This document shows, one piece after another, positions 55,485 through 64,000 of a stretch of 64,000 nt of DNA. The DNA is from Oscheius dolichura (lineage: Eukaryota > Nematoda > Chromadorea > Rhabditida > Rhabditidae). The stretch's first letter is position 1, and every line of letters begins with the position of its first letter. The stretch is from the NCBI GenBank assembly GCA_932521035.1, contig OW051492.1, positions 2,790,001 to 2,854,000 of the forward strand, written 5' to 3'. Under the pieces are notes generated by a model that saw nothing but the letters and a program-made list of their open reading frames with translations, was not told the origin of the DNA and did not search any database. The translations under genes and the position numbers were made by a program.

Positions 55485-57004
55485 TTATGATGGTAATTGA
55501 TGATCGTGTACCATTTTATATTGATCCGCGGCGGTCTTTTCCTTGGTCTGCATGTGAGTATACGTCGGGTAGACATGTTTTCCATCAGAGGTGGGGATCA
55601 GGGAAGTGGGAGAGCCCCAGACATAGTCGTTGTTCTGGATCAGATCATCCACTAAAATGTCGGTCACTTTCAGGGTCTAACAAGGAAATATTACTGTTGC
55701 TCCAGGCGCTGTAGACGATGCTTGCTTCCTTGTTGATATCGTTGTTGAGATCGGTCAAAAAGCTTGAATACGAGGGATGGTTCTGGCAGTTCATTGGGTG
55801 GATCCCACAGAAGTAGTTCAATCCGCAGGCATCTCCGGGCCAGAATCCGTTCTGGAAACAACAATTTCTTCACTGTAGGATGGTTGCTTGCTGTTTACTC
55901 CTTGTAAACACCGTACAACCGCGTTTTTCGAGAGTTGCCTGATGTTTACAAAAGGATTATCCTCCTACACGGAAGTGAAAGTCCTCTGTTTCGTCTGGTT
56001 GCGTCAATTCCGCCTATCTCTCTCTCCAACTGCTCCGCGTGCACTTTTTCCCTGTTCACTTATCGCATAGCGCAATCCCTTCCCCGCCAGCTTATCGCCG
56101 GTGGTGAACAGTGATCATCCCCGCTTTTTGCCCTCCCTCTACCTACCTTCTTATTGCAAGTCGCTTCCAAATTGGCCGCGGCATCTTGACAACTGCAGAG
56201 ACCGTAGTTACCTCCTGCCAGTCCAAGGAAGACGTCAACCTTACTGGCCAGGGAGGATCCCAGGTCGCAGCTGCCTAAATTTATCGCTTTGAAATAGAAA
56301 TAATCATGGCTTACCATCACTTCCGGAGATTCTTCCACCCTTGATGATTTTACGGCCAAATGTGACTCCCATGGAATGGGTAATGAAGGAGACTTTGGGG
56401 GCTCCGGTGTAGGCGAGAACAGCCAACATGAAACGGCGGAGGCGGGTGCTATCGTGACAGTTGTGGGTCCTGGAGGGAAAATACATAATTTTTCAATTAT
56501 TGACTGAAGTATTACCTGGTAGACGCCCTCAAGGCCTTGTTATCTCCCCAGGAAGTGGCATACAAGTCGGCGGAAGTGTATCCCTGCTGCTCGAAGTACT
56601 GAAAGCCATTATCTCTTAATTTAAAATGGAAAAGGTCCTACAGAGATGGTGTTATCCCATCCAGTCGAGAAGGAATCCGTCTGGAGGGCGCTGTCACTGT
56701 TTCCATGGATGAAAATCACCGGAATCTTGGTGGTCTAAAGATTTTCATTTATAAAATTAAAGAGTAAACGATCTTACATTAGGAGCATTGCCAGCTTTCC
56801 CGCCATAGCTTCCCTGTGTGCCGTAGTCGGACCTCACGAAGTCGTCAGTACTATAGCCATTTCTAAAGTACATTGGTATTTATGGAGAAGAAATCGAGAA
56901 ACTTACGATTCAAGCCAGTCCTGGAAATCCCTGGTAAGGGGACCCGTTACGCCGCTTGCTGAACAGGCAGCGAAGAGACCAGCGAAGATAAAAAGAAGAA
57001 GCAT
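55485..57004 (-). CDS. Secreted lipase (nematode lips-type, Lipase_2 family)
   Basis: Eight exons (57004-56907, 56862-56778, 56734-56642, 56598-56516, 56469-56315, 56274-56147, 55851-55695, 55651-55485) give 321 residues. MLLLFIFAGLFAACSA is a signal peptide. IPVIFIHGNSDSAL holds the oxyanion-hole HG motif and SFITHSMGVTFGRK the nucleophile Ser in a GxSxG-like elbow (here T-H-S-M-G). Cysteines are frequent in the second half (SCDLG, LCSCQDA, DACGLNYFCGIHPMNC), as in the secreted lips family of nematodes, and a late His (VHDHQLPS region) could complete the triad. It would hydrolyse neutral lipids or esters outside the cell, probably in the gut; that site is inferred from family knowledge. The last intron is 43 bp. 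Two remnants of other copies lie near K3. Confidence 0.9.
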
Positions 57005-57246
57005 TTCGCCTGTTATCTTCCAGCCATGTGCTCATTTTATACGGGGGAACAGTGGACGATTAGGGACCAAGCGTTAGGGGCGCGGTTTCCTTTTTAGAAC
57101 TTTTGATAAAGGATCAATTCTGCTGGAAACTGAACAGTGAAGTGAACAGTTATCGCCACAGACTAGACACAACGGACGAGGTTGGCTGGCTCTTGATCCC
57201 AACGGACCCCCTTGAGAAATGTGATTTAAAGATGAAGTTCGAATGT

Positions 57247-58440
57247 TTATTTAACATTGTCCCCATACAATGAGAGGAACATCTCTGTATAGAAGTCGTT
57301 TCCGCTTGGCTTATGAGGACGCAAGCCTTCGTAATAGACATCATGAAGACCAAAACCATGGCCGAGCGATTTGTTCATGTCTGCTACTTTTCTCCTCTGC
57401 CTTCCTGAGTTTCGATACCAATCCATGATGAAATCCTCAAAGGCCAGTTCATCTTGTTGAGGGAGGGATAGCAACCAGCACGGGCAATTAACAGCACGCT
57501 AGAAAAATTATACTAGACACATTGACAGAGAGAAGGAGATACCACAAGGAATGACGACGAATAGAACAAATTGCGTCTGTATTCATAACTAGAGCATTCC
57601 ATATCTTTTGCTATAGTCTGTTGAAATCGGAGCATAAGTCTGACAGGCATGACTGATTGAATGTATTCGTTCAATTCAGCGGTCACTGTCACTGTCGACC
57701 GGCTTCTAGCCAGCCGAATGGCAGAAATGACAGAAGCTTGTACGATTTAAACTGTACAACAAAATTAAGAGAAATCTTCGTAAGGATTTCCCTCCAGAGC
57801 TGGCTAGAAATAGAATTGAGACAGATCTTCTTAGTACCGAATCACTGTTGTTTTTCCCATAGAATACGGATGGGTCGATGACTGAAACGGATTAACCTGC
57901 TGAGATCGACAACTTACTGCATGTAATCGAGCTTCAATTCCTATTGAAGGAGTTTTTCTGTTATTTTTCACGTTTCTTTTATTTTTCGGCCACCACCTCG
58001 ACGTAAATAATACATGCCTTTGAAAATGTGATTGATCCAGTAATTTACGGATTAATCAAGTTGTAACGAGCACAAAAGGAAGACGGGGAAAATAACCTCC
58101 GCCTTTCAGTAGAACTTAATAACGTAGTCTGCAATTCTCATATTCACCAAACCTAAAACGCATACTTTGCCGTATTGCTTGAACAGATCACGAACAAACT
58201 CTGCATACGGATTTCCACAAGATTACAGTACCTAGAATTGGTTGAGATGAAATTAAGAGCGGACAGGATGGATTGCTGAAAATGATAAATTAGAAGAAAC
58301 ATTCGACGGAAGAGACCTGAGAAGCAATCTGCACACATCAATGGTCGGGTATCTTATTAAAATTGAGAGGCGAACGATGAAGATGCTTCAAGTTGAATGA
58401 TTCTGTAAAGAAATCAGCATAAGCAGAGATTTTATCTGGA
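57247..58440 (-). pseudogene. F5: decayed minus-strand copy of the F family
   Basis: Aligns block by block with F1-F4. Exon 1: NLKHLHRSPLNFNKIPDH, then an in-frame TGA where others have Leu. Exon 2: SRYC-like NSRYCNLVEIR, a frameshift, then FVRDLFKQYGK (others: IQQVLKEYDK). Later blocks: LNSISSQLWREILTK, ASVISAIRLARSRSTVT, LNEYIQSVMPVRLMLRF and a long last exon (57247-57480 region) ending MFLSLYGDNVK. The donor after ILTK is lost. The stop, frameshift and lost splice site together say pseudogene, although the last two exons are open and could still be transcribed. Confidence 0.7.
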
Positions 58441-58824
58441 TCCCACATTGTCAGCCAGTCCCTATGAATATGGGCTGCTGCTGCTATTGATTTCTGGCTC
58501 ATGATTTTAGAACTCTGGAAGATCAATATGGAATCGTTGCAGGACCTACATCCACAGAAGTAAGGAAGGTAGAACGGGGCAATTGATGTCCAAGCACTCC
58601 CAGACTCGAGACTCTCTACTCTGCTGCTACCCCTTTCTTGTGATGTCTGTCTGTTAAAAGACCACTGATCTCTTTTCAAAGATTTCAGGAAACATCTGAT
58701 GATAAGGGGGAGGCTCCAGATGCGGACTGATAAACTGTGAAGTGTGCAGGTTCTTTCCCCCGAGCAGTTAAGCGAAAATGGAAAGATAGCGATGCCCGGA
58801 GAACGGGTGCGGAGGTCCGGGACG
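58441..58824. other. No gene recognised
   Basis: A minus-strand open frame (58338-58679) runs through here but only its last part matches the F family. No splice-supported gene. Confidence 0.4.
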
Positions 58825-59073
58825 TTTAAAGGAACCCTGAGGGACCTGCCGCCGATAAGCGTCGGCGCGCCTTCCGTTTTAGTCTATTTCTTCTTATTTT
58901 TACATATTTTTCTAGTAATCTATTGCCGTGATTTCACTTTTTTATAAAAAACAACATCAAATTAGCCCTTGAAAATGAAAAATCGAGCTAAAACGGTAGG
59001 TGTGTTCAAAATTCAAATGCGCGCCGACGCTTGCGAGTGCACTCGGCGGTAGGTCCCTCAGAGTTCCTTTAAC
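58825..59073. mobile_element. Foldback MITE, TTTAAAGGAAC family, copy 5
   Basis: Left end TTTAAAGGAACCCTGAGGGA, right end GGTCCCTCAGAGTTCCTTTA, with inverted CCGCCGA/TCGGCGG and GTCGGCGCGC/GCGCGCCGAC blocks inside. Confidence 0.8.
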
Positions 59074-60242
59074 CTCAACTGGTTGGCTGGCGGAAAACAC
59101 GTATGCGAAGGAATTTCGTCACATTTCCATCAACCTGAAAAGGAAAACTACCGTAGCCTTTAAAGGGAGCCTACAGTAGTATAGTAATGAGGGATTATAA
59201 TACCGTTTTTGACATTTCAGTCATTTCAACACACTTTCATTCTCTGATGACAGAGAATCACCTCATTTACAACCCTTTTTTGAAAAAAATATGAAATGAG
59301 TGAATTTTAAAAGTCTTAAAAAGTGCTCATTTTCAACCAATTTTTGTTGGGATGGCGATTTTATTTTTAAATTTTCTATTTTCATACTTAAACCAGCCGT
59401 TTCGACCCCTCTGCGGGGGGTCTTCGGCTGGACGTTGGCTGCGCCAACTGTGGTTGTACCTCGCGCTTAGAAGCCCCGTCCGCTCTTCCCCTTCTCCCCG
59501 TCCAGTCCATTCCCCCTCCTACCGTCCCGTCCGGTCCTTTCCCCTTCTCCCTGTCTAGTCCCGTCCGCCCTTCTCACCTCCCCCGCCCAGTCCCTTCCGC
59601 TCGTTCCGTCCTCCCCGTCCCTCCCTTTGTTCCACTCTCGCAGTCCTTTGCCCGCTTCCTCTTTTCCTCTTCCCGAACAGTCCTTTCTATCGAGTTGCAC
59701 CATTCCCTCTACCACACCGTCCTCCCTTGGTGCTTCCTACCTTACCGATCCCCCGCGTCCGTCCTGCTCGGTTGTGATTGATCAAAGGATAATCACTCGT
59801 AAGGTGAGCTGCGTTAGTCTCTTCCTCCATTCTCACGTGCTCCCCAATTTCCTTCCCTTCCAAGTATCTTTCATTCCGCGTCCACCCGGCCCGCCCTGCT
59901 CTGACCTCGTCAGCGGTGTTATCATCTTCAACAACTATTTAGCCCAACTATTTAGCATTTCGAGCAGCATCTGAAGTTATGGCTAAATAGACAAAGTAAA
60001 AGAAGTTTCTCGGGGGAACCGAACCGTCACCCTGTGGGTTGGAGTCCCACCACGAATGGGTCCCGCAGCGAAAAACATTTTATAACAAAACAAAAATGCT
60101 AAATAGACAAAGCAAAAGAAATTGACTAATGAAGGAACCGAACCTTCGACCTTTCAATTGGAGTCCTACAGCGAACAGGTCCCGCAGCGAAAAATACTTC
60201 ACGAATACTTGGGCAGTGTCGAGGACCTCAAGACAAAAAAGC
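59074..60242. repeat. Repeat-rich intergenic sequence
   Basis: Holds a hairpin (CCAGCCG ... CGGCTGG, about 59395-59435), a C-rich imperfect repeat of CCGTCC/CCCTTC units (about 59460-59700) and two tandem copies of a 116-bp unit starting GCTAAATAGACAAAG (59983 and 60099). Each unit contains GGAACCGAACC, whose complement resembles a tRNA B-box, and ends GGTCCCGCAGCGAAAAA. No gene. Confidence 0.5.
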
Positions 60243-60325
60243 AAAAAGGTTTGACGCCAGCGGGGATCGAACCCGCGAGCTCTCCGACCGCGCACCCGCC
60301 CTCTTAGCCACTACACAATGAAATC
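60243..60325 (-). repeat. tRNA-derived SINE-like sequence
   Basis: On the minus strand TGGCTAAGAGGG fits the A-box consensus and GGTTCGATCCC the B-box, at a spacing expected for a tRNA with a variable arm, ending CCCCGCTGGCGTCA. I cannot fold a complete acceptor stem, so it is more likely a tRNA-derived repeat than a functional tRNA. Confidence 0.5.
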
Positions 60326-60378
60326 TCGACATGTCAACGCACAGACAGACAGACACGGTAGCTCTTTAAAAGTAGGGA

Positions 60379-60406
60379 CCAGCCGCGACGCCCGCCTTCG
60401 GCGGGC
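60379..60406 (-). other. Candidate Helitron 3' terminus
   Basis: Read on the minus strand, hairpin GCCCGCC-GAA-GGCGGGC (60390-60406) is followed 7 bases later by CTGG and then T. Helitrons end in a short hairpin followed by CTRR and insert before T. It lies about 220 bp downstream of the helicase stop, on the correct strand. Confidence 0.4.
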
Positions 60407-60424
60407 TGCGTCTGGACGGGTCCC

Positions 60425-60540
60425 TGTAGCGATTTCGTAACTATTTCGCAATCGATTTCATAATCGATTTCATAACGATTTCGCAACTATTTCGTAATCG
60501 ATTTCGCAAGTATTTCGTAATGGCAAAACGGGCGATTTCG
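60425..60540 (-). repeat. Short tandem repeat of GAAATCGATT-like units
   Basis: About eight imperfect 10-12 bp units (GAAATCGATTGC, GAAATAGTTAC and so on) between the Helitron stop and the hairpin. A few similar GCGAAAT words recur at the right edge (about 63950-63975). Confidence 0.7.
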
Positions 60541-60628
60541 CAACTTCAAAAATAAGAAACAGTCTTTAATTTTTTCGATTTATTCGGTAAAATTAAAATG
60601 AACAACGAAACAACAGAACAAAATAATA

Positions 60629-63600
60629 TCACAGTACACGTCTGTCGACGACGTTGGCGGTACGAACCTTTCCGCCCTCCACTAATACCTTGAGGCCATC
60701 GGCGGCCTTGGCTCGCGAGAAGGCAACATAAAGTTGGCCATGGGAGAAACACTCGGTCGGCAGATAGACTCCAACTTTCTGGAGAGACTGGCCTTGGGCC
60801 TTGTTGATCGTCATGCCGAACGCGAGCTTCAGAGGGAACTGTCTCCTCTTCAAGACGAAGGACATTCCTGAAAATAGATGAATCCGAAACCCAAAATACC
60901 TTTTCCTTTCGTCGATTGGAGGTCGATCCTTGGGATAATGACGGATTTTCCCTTTCTCGCGCCGTTAATGAACTTGCATTGGATGGCATTCCGTCGATGG
61001 AATCGCTCGACCTGGAGTCTTGTTCCATTACAGAGGCCCTTCTTGACGTTGAGATTTCTGTTGAGCATGACAATTGCTCCGACCTTTAACTCTAGTCGAT
61101 GATGAGAGAGACCGGACGGAGTCAGGGAATTGAGGAACTCGTCCGTCAGACGGAGCTGATCGTCCGGGTTCTCCTGCACTACCGAGTCGGCACTCAAAAA
61201 GACTCGTTTCTCTCCTAAAATAAGTTGAATTCCATTAAAATTAGAGTTCTTACCTGGCATTCGGTCGAGAATCTCCTGATTTATCTTGTCGACGTCGACG
61301 TTCTTTGGGCAAAGTATGGCCCGGGAGTTGAGATGCTCCGCGTCGTCGTAGACATCTTCGAAGATCTCGCTGATCAGGTCACCTGAACTCCTGAGGTCTT
61401 CCGGAATCTCGATTGTTCCGGCTTCGTCTGTGGACATACGGCCTTCTCCGACAGATAGGAGGAAATTTTTGAAATCTTCTGAGGCTCCTTCAGCTCGCAT
61501 ATTGTCGGTGAGCTCATATCGGCGGAAAGTAGCCGGGCCTCCTTCTTGGAAATAGAGAGACTGCTTCAAACAGACGGAGAAGGGGTCTTGACTGACCATC
61601 TTATTCGGAATCGGCAAAACTTGGCGGAAATCTCCACCTAGGAGGATAGTTTTGCCTCCGAATGGTACCGTCATGTTGTTGGTACACTCTCGAAGAACAG
61701 TATCGATGGTGTTCAAGACCTAAAGCAAATTTTTAGGAAAAGTTTGTAAAGAATCTAACCTGAACAGAGAGCATACTGCACTCGTCAATTATGAAGACAT
61801 CGATGTCTCGGAGGTATCTTCCATCTGCAGAGTTCGGCTTGATAGAGCTGCTCTCGCAGTTCTGAGTGATGTTCAGCTTGAACAGCGAGGCCACAGTTCG
61901 TCCTTCGGAGAGGAGATTGGCGGCGATTCCGCTCCATGCACAGCAGACGACTTTCTTGTTGTTACATTTGAGAGCATGGTACACAGTCTCGTAACAGAAC
62001 GTCTTTCCGGTTCCTCCGGGACCGTCGATGAAGATGAGCTTCTCTTGTCCCGATAAGGCAGCAGACACGGCTTCATGCTGCTTTCGCGTCAGCTTATTCA
62101 ACATTTCTTGAGCTAGGGCCTGATGGTCCACGTTGTCATCGTCCATTGGAGCGGGGCGGTCGTATTGGACGGTGATGAGGTTGCCAAATGGAGGGAACAT
62201 CTCCAAGATGTCATAATAGGCCAGTACTTCAGCATCTTGAGGAGTTCGGCCTCTGTGCACGAAGTCTTCCGACATCTCGCCCTTCCACTTGTCCCAAAGC
62301 TCGTCGACGTTTGTTGGCTCGTCGAAGGCGAGGAGGGTGGCGAATGTGTCCCTCAAAGCATGGGGCATTCGGAAGAAGGCAGCCTCACGCATGGCCTCAT
62401 CGAAATGGTCATCCGATTGAATGAGACCCAGTTCCTAAAAAAAGAGTTTGGCTGGGAAAAAAACTGAAAAACAAACCTTTGCTGCGTCGAAAGCTGTGGT
62501 AAACTGTTGCCCCTCCACACAGAAGAGCTCTTCATACGATGTTGCTCCCTTGGTGTGGTGGAGAAGAAGGCGGATACAGTATCTCTCCCTCTGTTTTGGA
62601 GTTGCCGTGTGGACACGTCCTATATTGTTGTTGTGCTTCTTCTTTCTCTTCCATTTGCCACTGTCACGGACAAAAGTGAAGTGTTCTGGGAACTGGTGGT
62701 AGTAGACGGCTCGAGGATCGACTGGCCCTAATTCATCAAGTCTTCCGAGGGCTTCGAGATTTCTAGCCAGGAGGTTGAAGTCGAAATAGGCCAGGAGTGT
62801 CGTCTTACGGTTGCTCTCGACTCTCTCTTGCTCTCTTCCTGGCTCGAAGACAACCACGTGCTTGTCCTTCTCATGTACTGCCAGAGCAATGACGGCATTG
62901 GACTTTTCGTGGATGGGGAAGGCAAAGAGGCGATGAAATCCTTCTGGACTGCAGACATAACGGGCATCCAGATGCTCTTCCACCTCATCCACGACTCCTC
63001 CATTTGCATCTCTCCTTTCGAGTTTCAGCTTTAGGGCTGCTTGGTCGGGGCCCTTATAAACGTACTGAAATTGAAAATAAGTGACAATTGAAAAGAAAAC
63101 CTCACCTTAAATAAGTACTTGACGGCATGCAGGAGAGTGCAAAGCTCCACGTTGATGTGGCCATCATATTTCAACAGGAGGAAGGCGTTGAATGGAACAA
63201 CCCACTGGTTGTTGTAATAGCGAACTCTGTCGCTTCCGACTTCTCCAATACGGACTTGAGTGCCGTCGTTTCTTCTCTTATAGGCGGGGAAGCCGTCTCT
63301 GTCCATGTCCGTCACCTCTTGGAAGGACTTTGGGAACTTTTTGGAGCAGGAGTCATTCCTCCAGCACGGGGAGCCGACACCACAGTCTCTGTGGATCATA
63401 TGAGCCGAGACTTTGTCGAAGAGAGCTCCAGCGTCTGGGATTTCCGCCGAGATGAGGCGATCCACATCGTCGGGGGTTCTTGGCTTGTCGTCTTCAGCCA
63501 AAGTGATCAGCCAGTGGACATGGGGCAGGCCTCTTTTCTGCCATTCCACCGTGAATATGAAGGCTGTGACTCTGCCAAATATGTGCCTTTCCAAGAGGTC

Positions 63601-63975
63601 CTTCTTCAGTTCGGCAACCTTCATTCGGAAAACTCGAGCCACTAAATCGGGTCGATCTGCTGCTGTTTGGCCCGGGAAAAGGTTTTCGTGGATCTCCTTC
63701 CACTTCGGATTACATGTGAATGTCAGGAAGAGATCCGGCTTGCCGAACTTGCTGATGATAGCCATGGCATCTTGGTAACTGGCTATCATGTACCGAGGAG
63801 AGGATGTGAAGGTGGCAGGTAAGAGAATTCTAGTTCCTGCTAATCCTTCACCTCCGTCGGCAACGAAGTCTCTCAAGTCGGAGTAATACTCGGAACGGAG
63901 CTTGGACTGATTATGTCGGATGAAGTCCAGCCTATAAAATAAACGAATTTGTTGCGAAATGTATTGCGAAATCAT
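60629..63975 (-). mobile_element. Helitron Rep/helicase, 5' end beyond the window
   Basis: Rolling-circle transposon protein. Exons are separated by short introns near 63920, 63090, 62450, 61730, 61230 and 60880, and the frames join without stops. The N-terminal visible part is the Helitron-like Rep region: FLTFTCNPKWKEI, then the HUH-type metal motif in KRGLPHVHWLITL, a Cys block (HRDCGVGSPC), and the catalytic Tyr region KYVYKGPDQ. The C-terminal half is a Pif1-like SF1 helicase: Walker A GPGGTGKTFCYE, Walker B DVFIIDECSM, the GGDFRQVLP motif, and motif VI QLYVAFSRAKA. The reading frame is intact over the visible 3.3 kb, which suggests a fairly recent insertion. The first exons and the 5' TC terminus lie past base 64000. 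Confidence 0.9.
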
Positions 63976-64000
63976 TACAGTACCCCAGAAATATTACCTA

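Noticed and set aside
55688..55696. 18-bp intron in the lipase (ending GTTAG)
   Set aside because: Too short for a nematode intron; a 43-bp intron using the next acceptor (CATTTTAG) keeps the frame.
60243..60325. Functional tRNA gene
   Set aside because: A- and B-boxes are present but I cannot pair an acceptor stem or a normal anticodon arm; better read as tRNA-derived repeat.
1..64000. CRISPR array or prokaryotic operon
   Set aside because: No regularly spaced repeats; spliced genes and animal families throughout.

Overview
The window comes from a nematode, probably a rhabditid relative. The evidence is a cuticle collagen, a transthyretin-like secreted protein, a nematode-type multi-vWA protein, many introns of about 40-50 bp with TTTCAG-like acceptors, and abundant TACTGTA motifs and MITEs. 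I cannot name the species. All gene models were built by eye from splice sites, reading phase and comparison between paralogues inside the window.

Layout. (1) 1.5-8.8 kb: four tandem plus-strand paralogues of an unrecognised family (F1-F4). Each begins with a short F-box-like motif, F1-F3 carry a second one, and F3 and F4 end in a C-terminal membrane segment. A decayed fifth copy (F5) lies 49 kb away on the minus strand at 57.2-58.4 kb. (2) 10-17 kb: ordinary single genes, mostly on the minus strand: a 300-residue cuticle collagen, a head-to-head pair of small GIY-YIG proteins (one broken by two in-frame TAG codons), an 81-residue membrane protein, a divergent SRF-type MADS-box factor and a transthyretin-like protein. 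(3) 17.4-28.8 kb: one very long minus-strand gene for a secreted protein with eight von Willebrand A domains and Thr-rich linkers. Two small plus-strand genes for secreted proteins sit inside its introns.

(4) 30.9-55.4 kb: four large tandem plus-strand paralogues (K1-K4), each about 1,000-1,100 residues, with an unrecognised helical N-terminal region of about 700-750 residues and a C-terminal protein kinase domain; a 5' fragment of a fifth copy (K5) lies between K2 and K3. Upstream of four of the five copies lies a TTGTTTAC forkhead-type site followed 33-40 bp later by CTGATAAG, the same pair of words as the DAF-16 binding element and its associated element in C. elegans. Their introns are full of mobile elements: a deleted RTE-like LINE with an 11-bp target duplication, a hAT-like element, a mariner-type MITE and several foldback elements. 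Fragments of a lipase gene follow K3 and lie between K2 and K3, and an intact minus-strand lipase gene follows K4, so the duplicated unit seems to have been a convergent kinase-lipase pair.

(5) 58.8-64 kb: repeats, tRNA-like (SINE-type) sequence, and the 3' two-thirds of a Helitron (Rep plus Pif1-like helicase) on the minus strand, running off the right edge.

The best candidates for an undescribed system are the K1-K4 kinase cluster with its shared promoter module and gene-conversion tract, and the F1-F5 family.
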